This document shows positions 7,247 through 15,081 of a DNA stretch of 21,092 bases, piece by piece. The stretch comes from JALYQB01 sp035640155 (lineage in GTDB: Bacteria > Actinomycetota > Actinomycetes > Mycobacteriales > Pseudonocardiaceae). The stretch spans positions 1 through 21,092 of the forward strand of contig DASQWR010000127.1 of the NCBI GenBank assembly GCA_035640155.1, given 5' to 3'. The notes under the pieces were generated by a model. The model was not told the DNA's origin and did no database searches. It was given only the letters and a program-made list of their open reading frames with translations. Position numbers and translations under genes: made by a program. How positions within the stretch are numbered: the stretch's first letter is position 1; every line of letters begins with the position of its first letter.

Positions 7247-7271
7247 CGGGGGCACCAGGAAATCTCCCCCG
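7247..7271 (+). terminator. Possible hairpin terminator of the VioB-like operon
   Basis: CGGGGG (7247-7252) and CCCCCG (7266-7271) can pair around a 13-base loop, 76 bases after the VTT gene. No T-run follows, so only weak, GC-type termination can be argued. Confidence 0.3.
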
Positions 7272-7435
7272 GGTGCGGAGACTCCGGTCGACATCTTTGT
7301 CAAGCTTTGTCAGCTACTCGCCGGCCGACGAGCGCAAGTCACGCTACGGCGGGCATGAGTGGCAGGCGACACTGCGCAGCGACCCCGGCGCGGCCCGGGA
7401 CGTGCTGCTCTGCCGGATCTGGTGCAACTGTTCCC

Positions 7436-7469
7436 GGACACCTTCCAGGGCAGCCGGTGGACGGTGTAG
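7436..7469 (+). repeat. Right copy of the 34-bp direct repeat
   Basis: Copy of 2942-2975 with two differences. Upstream, tggtgca also matches the left copy but is separated from the repeat by nine extra bases (actgttccc), which keeps the frame. No open gene precedes it beyond a stop at 7356-7358, so it is a fragment, not a second gene end in use. Confidence 0.75.
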
Positions 7470-7501
7470 CGAGCGGCACTGGGACTGCGACGAGCGGTCG
7501 G

Positions 7502-7535
7502 CGGTGCGCGACGAGCGAAGCAACCGCGCGCACCG
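7502..7535. repeat. Perfect 9-bp inverted repeat
   Basis: CGGTGCGCG (7502-7510) and CGCGCACCG (7527-7535) flank a 16-base spacer. This gives a strong GC hairpin in either strand, 33 bases after the right repeat copy. Terminator, protein-binding site or chance are all possible. Confidence 0.5.
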
Positions 7536-7598
7536 TGCAGCATCTGGCCGGAGCCGTTCCCGATCAGATCATGAATTCGGCGCGGCTGCGGTGGTGAT

Positions 7599-7634
7599 GC
7601 TCGTTCGCCGCAGCAATCCGCCCGGCGGGCGAGC
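7599..7634. repeat. Imperfect 12-bp inverted repeat
   Basis: GCTCGTTCGCCG (7599-7610) is complementary to CGGCGGGCGAGC (7623-7634) except at two central positions, with a 12-base loop. It lies 80 bases upstream of the Prim-Pol-like gene and could be an operator or mRNA hairpin. Confidence 0.4.
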
Positions 7635-7703
7635 ACCCCCGTACGCCACTGGTCTCCCGGGCCGGACAGTCGTTGAGTGAGATGCGAGCCGCATCACACC
7701 GAT

Positions 7704-7707
7704 GGAG
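7704..7707 (+). promoter_or_regulatory. Ribosome binding site deciding the Prim-Pol start
   Basis: GGAG sits 6 bases before ATG 7714. Two other in-frame ATGs lie at 7702 (before the site) and 7711 (too close to it), so 7714 is favoured. Confidence 0.6.
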
Positions 7708-7713
7708 ACGATG

Positions 7714-8352
7714 ATGGACTGGACCGACACCTGGCGAGACGCGTTCCGGACCGAGCTGAGGGCCGAGGCGATCGGCTTCGCCTGCCATGGCTGGCCGGTG
7801 GTGCCCGGCACCTACCCGTCCGGGGCGAGCTGGGTGGGGCGTGGCGCTAGCCGGCAGCCGGCCGGCGTGAGCGGTCCGGTGCCCGTGCACCCGCACTTCG
7901 CCGAGCTCGCGGGTGGCGGGCCGGAGGAGGTGGCCCGGCTCTGGGCCGGCCACCCGTTCAGCGTGCTGCTGGCCACCGGTCTCGGGGTCGACGCGCTGGA
8001 CCTGCCGGCCGACGTCGGTCGCGGCACCGCCATCGGGCTGCGCGTCGCGGGCCTGCCGGTGCCCATCGCGGCCACCCCGGCCGGGCGGTGGATCTTCCCG
8101 ATCGCAAGCGGCGGCGTGCTGCACCCCGCCCTGGTCGACCACCCTGACGTGGCGCTGCACACCGACGGCAGCTGGGTGCCGCTGCCGCCGTCGCCGTGCC
8201 TGCCGGGGGTGGTGCACTGGCGGGTGAAGCCAGACGTGTGCGGCTGGCAGCTGCCGCGGTTGCACGATATGGCCGACGCTGTGCTCGCCGCCACCGGTGA
8301 CCCCGCAGCGATCGATGACTCAGGGCCGCTTGCCCCCGCGGGCCGTCGCTGA
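7714..8352 (+). CDS. Prim-Pol (bifunctional DNA primase/polymerase N-terminal)-like protein, catalytically degenerate
   Basis: A 212-aa protein with the layout of the archaeo-eukaryotic primase-like Prim-Pol domain: an N-terminal region GFACHGWPVVPGTYP (21-35), a stretch VLLATGLGVDALDLPADVG (84-102) where active members carry the metal-binding DxD, then PIAATPAGRWIFPIASGG (117-134), GSWVPLPPSPCLPG (152-165) and VHWRVKP. Here the DxD position reads DALDLPAD and the nearby histidine motif is not evident, so polymerase activity is doubtful. Stand-alone proteins of this degenerate type are common in actinobacteria. The gene has no helicase domain of its own, yet converges on a DEAH helicase gene with a 33-base overlap (8320-8352). 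That overlap suggests antisense interplay or simply a compact convergent pair. Confidence 0.7.
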   Translation: MDWTDTWRDAFRTELRAEAIGFACHGWPVVPGTYPSGASWVGRGASRQPAGVSGPVPVHPHFAELAGGGPEEVARLWAGHPFSVLLATGLGVDALDLPADVGRGTAIGLRVAGLPVPIAATPAGRWIFPIASGGVLHPALVDHPDVALHTDGSWVPLPPSPCLPGVVHWRVKPDVCGWQLPRLHDMADAVLAATGDPAAIDDSGPLAPAGRR

Positions 8353-10752
8353 GACGTGCTCCCCTGAGGCCGGCTCCACAGAGACGGGCTCCACAGAGAC
8401 GGGCTCCACAGGGTCCACGGGGGTGGGCTCCACAGCGCGGGTGTCCAGCGCTGCGAGTACCGCGTCGAGCACCACGACCGCTCCGGCCTTGTCCAACGGG
8501 TCGTTGCCGTTGCCGCACTTCGGGGACTGCACGCACGACGGGCAGCCGGTTGGGCAGTCGCAGGCTGCGATCGCGTCCCGGGTCGCGGTGAGCCACGGCA
8601 GCAGCGCCGTGTGCGCCCGGTCGGCGAAGCCCGCACCGCCGGGGTGGCCGTCGTGCACGAACACGGTGGGCTCACCGGTGTCCGGGTGCAGCGCGGTGGA
8701 CACCCCACCGATGTCCCAGCGGTCGCACGTCGCCACCAGGGGCAGCAGCCCGATCGCGGCATGCTCCGCAGCGTGCAGCGCGCCGGGCAGGTCGGCCGGG
8801 TCGAGGCCGGCCCGAGCCAGCAGCTCCCCGGCGACGGTGTACCAGACCGCCCGGGTGCGCAGCGTGGCTGCGGGCAGGTCGAGGGGGACGGCGTCGAGGA
8901 CCTGCCCGGACGGCAGCCGGCGGAGGTAGCCGACCACCTGGGACGTCACTTCCACCTCGCCGAGCGACACCGACACCCCGCCGCTGCGCCGCGACGCGGA
9001 GGTGCGCACCACCGAGATGTCGGTGACGGACCGCGCCGAGGTGCTCCACTCCGGATCCTCGGCGTGCACCAGCGCCACCCCGGCATCGAGGTCCAGCTCG
9101 TCGACCACGAACGGGTCCCCGCGGTGCAGGTGCAGCGCGCCGGGGTGCACCGTGCGTGGTGCCGACGCCGGGTCGACGGTGCCCAGCAGCCGCCCCGTCT
9201 CGGCCTCCACCACCGCCACCTGCTGGCCCTCGGAGCCGCGGATGTCGACCTCGGCGTGCGGCAGCCGGCGGGGCGCGGACCAGTACCACCCGGCGGGCCG
9301 GCGCCGCAGCGCGCCGTCGGCCACCAGCTCGTCGAGCACCGCCCGGGCCGGGGCGCCGCCGAGCTCGGTGACGCAGTCCTCGGTCAGCGGCAGCTCGGCC
9401 GCCGCGCACGCCAGCTGCGGGCGCAGCACGTACGGGTTGGTCGGGTCCAGCACGGTGGCCTCCACCGCGGCACCGAGCAGCGCGTCGCCGTGATGCACGA
9501 GGTAGGTGTCCAGCGGGTCGTCGCGGGCGACGAACACCACGAGGGCGCCCTCACCGGCGCGTCCGGCCCGGCCGGCCTGCTGCCAGAACGACGCGCGGGT
9601 GCCCGGATAGCCGGCCACCACGACGGCGTCCAGCCCGGCGATGTCCACGCCGAGCTCCAACGCATTCGTGGACGCCACCCCGAGCAGCTCACCGCAGTCC
9701 AGCGCGGCCTCCAGCGCCCGGCGCTCCTCCGGCAGGTACCCCGCCCGGTACGCCGCCACCCGCTGCCCCAGCGCAGCGTCCACATCCGACAGCACCCGCC
9801 GGGCGCCCAACGCGGTCAGCTCCGCACCGCGGCGGGATCGGACGAACACCAGGGTCCTGGCCCCCTCCACCACCAGGTCGGCGAGCATCCGGGCCGCCTC
9901 CGATCCGGCGGAGCGGCGCACCGGGGCACCGTTCTCCCCGACGAGCTCGTCGAGCAGCGGTGGCTCCCACAGCGCTACGGTGCGCTCCCCGCGCGGTGAG
10001 CCGTCCTCGGTCACCGGAGTGCAGTCCAGGCCGGACAGCCGACGGGCCGACGGCACCGGGTCCGCGACCGTCGCGGAGGCGCAGATCACCGTGGGAGCGG
10101 CTCCATAGCGGGCCGCGACCCGCCGCAGCCTGCGCAGCAGCAGCGCGACGTGCGAGCCGAAGACGCCGCGGTAGGCATGGCACTCGTCGACGACGACGTA
10201 GCTGAGCCGGCGCAGGAACGCGGCCCAGCGCCCGTGCCGCGCGAGCACTCCGCGGTGCAGCATGTCCGGGTTGGTGAAGACCCACCGGGCGTGGGAGCGC
10301 ACCCAGTCCCGCTCCGCCAGCGGCGTGTCACCGTCGTAGCCCGCGGGGCGGACCCCGGGCAGGTCGAGCGCGGTGACAGCGCGCAGCTGGTCGGCGCCCA
10401 GTGCCTTGGTGGGCGAGAGGTAGAGCGCCGTCGCCCGGGGGTCCGACAGCAGCCGGCTGAGCACCGGCAGCTGGTAGGCCAGTGACTTGCCCGACGCGGT
10501 GCCCGTCGCGATCACCACGTGCTGCCCGCGGTGGGCGAGATCCGCTGCGCGGCCCTGATGCGCCCACGGCCGGGCCACCCCGCGCCGCTCGAGCCCCGAT
10601 CGCAGCACCTGGGGCGACCACTGCGGCCAGTCGACGGTGAGGCCCGCCCGCGCCGGCTGCGTCTCGGTGCGGATCAGGGGTGACTCGCCCGCGGGCACGC
10701 CGGCGAGCAGCCGTGCCAGCAGCGCCTCGCCGCGCGCTGCACCGCCGTGCAC
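8320..10752 (-). CDS. DEAH-box helicase with DUF1998 Cys-rich domain (MrfA/Hrq1 type)
   Basis: A superfamily 2 helicase of 810 aa from GTG 10752. Motif I is ATGTASGKS (82-90), motif II DECH (189-192), motif III SAT (226-228), and motif VI QQAGRAGR (391-398). The C-terminal half holds the DUF1998-type region, ending in DGHPGGAGFADRAHTALLPW and a cysteine cluster C731, C733, C737, C740 and C746 (CDCPTGCPSCVQSPKCGNGN), expected to bind zinc. Bacillus MrfA (YprA) and yeast Hrq1 are DNA 3'-5' helicases; MrfA acts in mitomycin C lesion repair, so a DNA repair role is likely. The start is set by GGAGG 10 bases upstream of the GTG; an upstream extension to 10875 is open but lacks a site. The tail carries VEPVS repeats not expected in the family. 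Confidence 0.88.
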   Translation of the reverse strand: MHGGAARGEALLARLLAGVPAGESPLIRTETQPARAGLTVDWPQWSPQVLRSGLERRGVARPWAHQGRAADLAHRGQHVVIATGTASGKSLAYQLPVLSRLLSDPRATALYLSPTKALGADQLRAVTALDLPGVRPAGYDGDTPLAERDWVRSHARWVFTNPDMLHRGVLARHGRWAAFLRRLSYVVVDECHAYRGVFGSHVALLLRRLRRVAARYGAAPTVICASATVADPVPSARRLSGLDCTPVTEDGSPRGERTVALWEPPLLDELVGENGAPVRRSAGSEAARMLADLVVEGARTLVFVRSRRGAELTALGARRVLSDVDAALGQRVAAYRAGYLPEERRALEAALDCGELLGVASTNALELGVDIAGLDAVVVAGYPGTRASFWQQAGRAGRAGEGALVVFVARDDPLDTYLVHHGDALLGAAVEATVLDPTNPYVLRPQLACAAAELPLTEDCVTELGGAPARAVLDELVADGALRRRPAGWYWSAPRRLPHAEVDIRGSEGQQVAVVEAETGRLLGTVDPASAPRTVHPGALHLHRGDPFVVDELDLDAGVALVHAEDPEWSTSARSVTDISVVRTSASRRSGGVSVSLGEVEVTSQVVGYLRRLPSGQVLDAVPLDLPAATLRTRAVWYTVAGELLARAGLDPADLPGALHAAEHAAIGLLPLVATCDRWDIGGVSTALHPDTGEPTVFVHDGHPGGAGFADRAHTALLPWLTATRDAIAACDCPTGCPSCVQSPKCGNGNDPLDKAGAVVVLDAVLAALDTRAVEPTPVDPVEPVSVEPVSVEPASGEHVSATARGGKRP
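8371..8435 (-). repeat. 15-bp tandem repeat in the helicase tail
   Basis: Units at 8371-8385 and 8386-8400 read (plus strand) sggctccacagagac, followed by two partial units beginning gggctccacag at 8401 and 8425. On the coding strand they specify VSVEP-type residues, making an acidic, Pro-rich, probably disordered tail after the Cys cluster. Confidence 0.75.
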
Positions 10753-10762
10753 CCGTGTCCCG

Positions 10763-10767
10763 CCTCC
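10763..10767 (-). promoter_or_regulatory. Ribosome binding site deciding the helicase start
   Basis: On the minus strand GGAGG precedes GTG 10752 by 10 bases. This is the only good site near the N-terminus and favours an 810-residue product over the longest open frame from 10875. Confidence 0.55.
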
Positions 10768-10819
10768 CGGGTCAGTCCGTTTCCCGCACGGTAACGGACG
10801 CGGGGTCAGGCCAGTGGGA

Positions 10820-11758
10820 TCATGCCAGCGGGGCGCGGACCGCGTCAGCGACGGCGTTGACCGTCGTCCGGGCATCGCCGTAGCCCACCCCGCGGGGTTG
10901 GCTGGACAGCACGGCCACCACGAAACGGCGATCCGGGTCCGGGATGCCCGTGCTGTGCAGGGTGACCTGCCCCTGCACGCAGCACATCCACCCCTGCTTG
11001 GAGGCTGCCGGCGCAGCGCCCGCGAGCAGGCCGAACGCCTGGTCGAAGCCGTCGGCGGCGACGGGGGGAGCGGCCGCGAGCGCTCCGATGATCAGCTTGC
11101 GGTCCTCGGTGCGCATCCCGGACAGCACGTGGTCGTAGAGCAGCACGACATCGCGGGCGGAGAGCACCGTCTCGCCCCACTGCGACGGGTCCTTCGGCGG
11201 GCGCATCCCGGTGAGGCCCAGTCGGGCCGCGACGCGGGTCACCGCGCCGGGGCCGTCGAAACGCACCCAGAGGGTGTTCATCGCCTCGTCGTCGCTGGGC
11301 CCGAGCGCCCGCCGGATCAGCTCGACGTGCCGCGGGCGCACCGGCAGCCCGGCGCGCCCGCGCTCCAGGACGTCGATCACCACGACGACCTTCACCAGCG
11401 ACGCGGCGTACATCGGGCGGGCGCCGGCCGCTCCGACCGCAGTCTCGCCGGTGTGGCGGTCACGCACGGCCACCCCGACCGTCGCCCGCGGCGTGTCAGC
11501 CGCCAGGGCGTCTCCCGCCGCGGCGGCCGCGGCCGCGAGCCCGGCGGGCGGAGCCGGTGACCCGCGATCACGGCCGGCTTCCGACTCCGTGGGGTCGGGC
11601 ACTGCGTCGGCCTGGGATGTGGACTGGGGCGCCGCGGGGTCGTCCTGCTCCGCGTTGCTGAAGGGCGCCTCGACGCCGATGAGGACGGCCACCAACAGCG
11701 CCACAGCCACCAGCAGCGCGACGACCCGAAAGCTCCGGGCGCCGGCACGTTCCGCCAC
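10820..11758 (-). CDS. Membrane-anchored beta-lactamase-fold serine hydrolase
   Basis: A 312-aa protein. A single hydrophobic helix near residues 11-29 acts as signal anchor, followed by a Pro/Ser/Asp-rich linker (35-75) and a class A beta-lactamase / DD-peptidase-like domain. Motifs: S120-x-x-K123 in AASLVKVVV, SDDEAMN (155-161) in place of the SDN motif, and KQGW (254-257) in place of KTG. The class A general-base motif ExxLN (Glu166) is not apparent, so it is less likely to be a true beta-lactamase than a penicillin-binding-like or other cell-envelope serine hydrolase. The start is GTG 11758; ATG 11769 is not in frame. It is transcribed towards the helicase and divergent from hppA across about 196 bases. 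Two adjacent cysteines (C259, C260) lie near the active site loop. Confidence 0.78.
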   Translation of the reverse strand: MAERAGARSFRVVALLVAVALLVAVLIGVEAPFSNAEQDDPAAPQSTSQADAVPDPTESEAGRDRGSPAPPAGLAAAAAAAGDALAADTPRATVGVAVRDRHTGETAVGAAGARPMYAASLVKVVVVIDVLERGRAGLPVRPRHVELIRRALGPSDDEAMNTLWVRFDGPGAVTRVAARLGLTGMRPPKDPSQWGETVLSARDVVLLYDHVLSGMRTEDRKLIIGALAAAPPVAADGFDQAFGLLAGAAPAASKQGWMCCVQGQVTLHSTGIPDPDRRFVVAVLSSQPRGVGYGDARTTVNAVADAVRAPLA

Positions 11759-11842
11759 ACCTGGTTCATCGTTCGCAAAGCGCCGAATGTTCCGGCCACG
11801 CCCGGTCGGCCCACCCGGGGAGCTACGCCGGCCGGTTCCCCC

Positions 11843-11848
11843 TAGACT
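11843..11848 (+). promoter_or_regulatory. Candidate -10 element for hppA
   Basis: TAGACT occurs 106 bases before ATG 11955 in the divergent spacer. No clear -35 is present, so this is a tentative call. The remainder of the spacer shows no operator that I recognise. Confidence 0.3.
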
Positions 11849-11954
11849 GCGCTCTCAGTACGCAGCCGCTCGGGCGGCGTAGTCGTCCCAGTCGCGCCGT
11901 CCCGCGCACCAGCACGCCGCGGACGGTGCACGTGCTTGAACTCCAGGAGGACTG

Positions 11955-14267
11955 ATGTCCCGGCTCATCCTCGCGCAAGGCGGCGCCCCAGGGGTGGCAG
12001 AGGGTCTCGAACTGAGCGTAGGCGACTACACCGTGGTCGGCGTGGTGGCCGCGGTCGCCCTCGCGGCGCTCGCCGTCGGTGCGGTGCTGATGCGGGAGGT
12101 GCTCGCTGCTGGTGAGGGCACCGCCAAGATGCAGGACATCGGCAAGGCGGTGCAGGAAGGCGCCTCGGCGTACCTGAACCGCCAGTTCAGGACACTCGCC
12201 CCGTTCGTCGTCGTCGTCTTCGTGGTGCTGTTCGCGCTACCCGCGGAGGACCTCGGCGAGCGGGTCGGCCGGTCGATCTTCTTCGTCGTCGGTGCACTGT
12301 TCTCGGCGTCCATCGGCTACCTGGGCATGTGGCTGTCCACCCGCGCGAACATGCGGGTGGCCGCGGCGGCCAACGACGCCAACGGTCGCGAGAAGGCGAT
12401 GCGCATCGGCTTCCGCACCGGCGGGGTGGTCGGCATGGCCACCGTCGGCCTCGGCCTCCTCGGTGCCGCACTGGTGGTCATGGTCTACACCGGGCAAGCA
12501 CCCCGGGTGCTGGAGGGCTTCGGCTTCGGCGCCGCGCTGCTCGCGATGTTCATGCGAGTCGGTGGGGGCATCTTCACCAAGGCCGCCGACGTCGGTGGTG
12601 ACCTGGTGGGCAAGATCGAGGCTGGCATCCCCGAGGACGACCCGCGCAACGCCGCCACCATCGCCGACAACGTGGGCGACAATGTCGGCGACTGCGCAGG
12701 CATGGCCGCGGACCTGTTCGAGTCCTACGCCGTGACCCTGGTCGCCGCGCTGATCCTGGGCACCGCGGCCTTCGGCCTGCAGGGCCTGCTGTACCCGCTG
12801 ATCGTGCCCGCCATCGGCGTGGTGACCGCGGTCATCGGCGTCTACGTGACGCGGGTCCGTGCCGGAGAGCCGGGTCTGCAGGCCATCAACCGGTCCTTCT
12901 ACATCTCGGCGATGATCTCCGCGGTCGCGTGCACCATCGCGGCGTTCCTCTACCTTCCGAGCGAGTTCAGCGGTCTCACCGGCGTCACCGAGGTCGACGG
13001 GGTGCCGATCGCGCAGCTCGCCGGCAACCCGGCGCTCGTCGCCGCCGTCGCTGTGATCATCGGGATCGTGCTGGCCGGGATCATCCTCTGGCTGACCGGC
13101 TACTTCACCGGCACCGAGAACAAGCCCGTCAAGGGCGTCGGCGAGAGCTCGCTCACCGGTGCGGCGACCGTGATCCTCGCCGGCATCTCGATCGGCTTCG
13201 AGTCCGCGGTCTACACCGCGCTCGTCATCGGTGGCGCGGTCTACGGTGCGTTCCTGCTCTCCGGCTCGGTCACCGTCGCGCTGTTCGCGGTCGCGCTCGC
13301 CGGGACCGGCCTGCTGACCACCGTCGGCGTCATCGTCGCGATGGACACCTTCGGCCCGGTCAGCGACAACGCGCAGGGCATCGCCGAGATGTCCGGTGAC
13401 GTGCAGGGCGAGGGTGTGGACATCCTCACCGAGCTCGACGCGGTGGGCAACACCACCAAGGCGATCACCAAGGGCATCGCCATCGCCACCGCGGTGCTCG
13501 CCGCGACGGCGCTGTTCGGCTCCTACCGGGACGCGATCCGGTCCGAGGCGGCCAACCTCGACCTCGGTGACCTGTTCGACATCTCCGCGCCGAACGTGCT
13601 GGTCGGCGTGGCGATCGGCGCCGCCGTGGTGTTCATGTTCTCCGGCCTCGCGGTCAACGCGGTGACCCGGGCCGCCGGTGCGGTGGTCTACGAGGTGCGC
13701 CGCCAGTTCCGGGACAACCCCGGGATCATGGACGGCACCGTCCGCCCGGCGTACGGCCGCGTGGTCGACATCTGCACCCGCGACTCGCTGCGCGAGCTGG
13801 CCACCCCGGGTCTGCTCGCGGTGCTCGCCCCGGTCGCGGTCGGCTTCGGCCTCGGCGTGGGCCCGCTGGCCGGCTACCTGGCCGGCGCCATCGCCACCGG
13901 CACCCTGATGGCGATCTTCCTGGCGAACTCCGGTGGGGCCTGGGACAACGCCAAGAAGCTGGTCGAGGACGGCAACCACGGCGGCAAGGGCTCCCCCGCC
14001 CACGCGGCGACCGTCATCGGTGACACCGTCGGTGACCCGTTCAAGGACACCGCGGGCCCGGCGATCAACCCCCTGATCAAGGTGATGAACCTGGTGTCGG
14101 TGCTCATCGCACCGGCCATCGTGGCCTTCTCGGTCGGTCCGGGCGCCTCCGACCCGGTCCGGATCGCGATCGCGGTGGTGGCAGCGGCGATCATCGTGCT
14201 GGCGGTGGTGATCTCCAAGCGACGCTCCACCGCCATCGCGGACACTCCGGCCGAAGTCACCACCTGA
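11955..14267 (+). CDS. hppA: Membrane-bound proton-translocating pyrophosphatase
   Basis: A 770-aa membrane PPase, matching the usual 670-810 aa and about 15-16 helices. It hydrolyses pyrophosphate in the cytoplasm and pumps protons across the membrane, driving biosynthetic reactions by removing PPi. Signatures: GGGIFTKAADVGGDLVGKIE (203-222), IPEDDPRNAATIADNVGDNV (225-244) with GDCAGMAADLFESY after it, DNAQGIAEMSGDV (471-483), and near the end NSGGAWDNAKKLVEDGNHGG and GDTVGDPFKDTAGPAINPLI. GNTTK with Lys at residue 502 marks the K+-independent subfamily; K+-dependent members have Ala there. AGGAGG at 11945-11950 precedes the ATG by 4 bases. The stop overlaps the lipoprotein gene by one base (TGATG). 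The gene lies divergent from the serine hydrolase. Confidence 0.97.
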   Translation: MSRLILAQGGAPGVAEGLELSVGDYTVVGVVAAVALAALAVGAVLMREVLAAGEGTAKMQDIGKAVQEGASAYLNRQFRTLAPFVVVVFVVLFALPAEDLGERVGRSIFFVVGALFSASIGYLGMWLSTRANMRVAAAANDANGREKAMRIGFRTGGVVGMATVGLGLLGAALVVMVYTGQAPRVLEGFGFGAALLAMFMRVGGGIFTKAADVGGDLVGKIEAGIPEDDPRNAATIADNVGDNVGDCAGMAADLFESYAVTLVAALILGTAAFGLQGLLYPLIVPAIGVVTAVIGVYVTRVRAGEPGLQAINRSFYISAMISAVACTIAAFLYLPSEFSGLTGVTEVDGVPIAQLAGNPALVAAVAVIIGIVLAGIILWLTGYFTGTENKPVKGVGESSLTGAATVILAGISIGFESAVYTALVIGGAVYGAFLLSGSVTVALFAVALAGTGLLTTVGVIVAMDTFGPVSDNAQGIAEMSGDVQGEGVDILTELDAVGNTTKAITKGIAIATAVLAATALFGSYRDAIRSEAANLDLGDLFDISAPNVLVGVAIGAAVVFMFSGLAVNAVTRAAGAVVYEVRRQFRDNPGIMDGTVRPAYGRVVDICTRDSLRELATPGLLAVLAPVAVGFGLGVGPLAGYLAGAIATGTLMAIFLANSGGAWDNAKKLVEDGNHGGKGSPAHAATVIGDTVGDPFKDTAGPAINPLIKVMNLVSVLIAPAIVAFSVGPGASDPVRIAIAVVAAAIIVLAVVISKRRSTAIADTPAEVTT

Positions 14268-14857
14268 TGCTCAGACTTCGCTCGCTCGCCACGCTGGCCA
14301 TTCTCGGCGTGCTCGTCTCCGGGTGTGGCGGCGGGGAGTCGTCGCCGGCGGAGCGGCCCCCTGGAGAGTCGTCTCGCCCGGCATCAGTCCCGGCCGGCCT
14401 CATCGAGTGGGCCGATGCCTACTGCTCGGGGATCGGTACCGCTGCGGACGAGGCCGTGAGCCGCCTGACGAGCCCGCAGGCGCGGATCGACGCCGCCGCG
14501 CAGAAGGAGGCCCTGCTCGGATACCTCGATGCCGCGGCCCCCGCGTACCAGGGCTCGATCGAGCGCCTCGAGCGGCTCGGCGCACCCGCCGTCACCGAGG
14601 GCCAGCGCCGCCAGCGGGCCGCACTGGACTTCTACCGCGGTTCGCTGGAGGCGGTGCAGCGGCAGCGCGAGCGGCTCGCCGCTCTCGATCCTGCCGCACC
14701 CGACTTCGCGCAGCAGCTCAGTGAGATCGAGCGGGCTGGTTTCGACCTCGCCTCGCTGCAGCCGGAGCTCGACGCCCTGCGCACCGACCCCGAGCTGGCG
14801 CGGGCGCTGCAGCAGGCCCCGGCGTGCCAGGAGATCGGGCCCGACACGGCGGGATGA
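14267..14857 (+). CDS. Putative lipoprotein
   Basis: A 196-aa secreted protein with a lipobox: the N-terminus MLRLRSLATLAILGVLVSGC has a positive start, a hydrophobic core and cysteine 20, so cleavage and lipidation at C20 are expected. A Ser/Pro-rich linker follows, then a mainly helical domain rich in Ala, Arg, Gln and Glu (for example IERLERLGAPAVTEGQRRQR) with two further cysteines (in DAYCSG and APACQE), perhaps a disulphide. I do not recognise the family. The start overlaps the hppA stop by one base, so it is probably in the same transcript; whether it assists the pyrophosphatase is unknown. It is followed by a 224-base spacer before topA. Confidence 0.75.
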   Translation: MLRLRSLATLAILGVLVSGCGGGESSPAERPPGESSRPASVPAGLIEWADAYCSGIGTAADEAVSRLTSPQARIDAAAQKEALLGYLDAAAPAYQGSIERLERLGAPAVTEGQRRQRAALDFYRGSLEAVQRQRERLAALDPAAPDFAQQLSEIERAGFDLASLQPELDALRTDPELARALQQAPACQEIGPDTAG

Positions 14858-15081
14858 CGCCTCGGCGTTCCGCCCGGGTTTCTCGGTTCGGCCCCGGGCA
14901 GGTCCGGGTAGGTTCAACCTGGGTTCGGAGATTCGGGACAGATTATGCGACGCTGGCGGCCCCGGGGCCGTCAGCGTCGAGCGTGGGCACCTGGCGGAGT
15001 GAGGTCGGGGCAAGTCGGGATCGAGACAAGCGGTCGGGTAGAGATACCGGCCGGATCAGGCATCGGCGAGGCGGGTCGAGC

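Larger units (their letters stand above)
7171..7713. other. Non-coding spacer, right border of the VioB-like segment
   Basis: I see no convincing gene here. The spacer holds a weak hairpin after the VTT gene (7247-7271), a short tandem CTTTGTCA (7295-7302 and 7305-7312), the right copy of the 34-bp repeat (7436-7469), a 9-bp perfect inverted repeat (7502-7535) and an imperfect 12-bp one (7599-7634). A 135-residue frame at 7273-7680 is Arg/Ser-rich and unlike any protein I know. The reading frame ending in the right repeat copy yields VQLFPDTFQGSRWTV before TAG, the same peptide end as the S51/CysS-like protein (VQDTFRGSRWTV) with three extra residues. Confidence 0.6.

Noticed and set aside
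7273..7680. 135-residue frame in the spacer
   Set aside because: Arg/Ser-rich, no motif, and it crosses the right repeat copy in a different frame from the recognised peptide end.
12237..14003. Long antisense frame opposite hppA
   Set aside because: Composition is His/Asp/Gly/Arg-rich with no domain; it is a GC-driven shadow of the pyrophosphatase gene.
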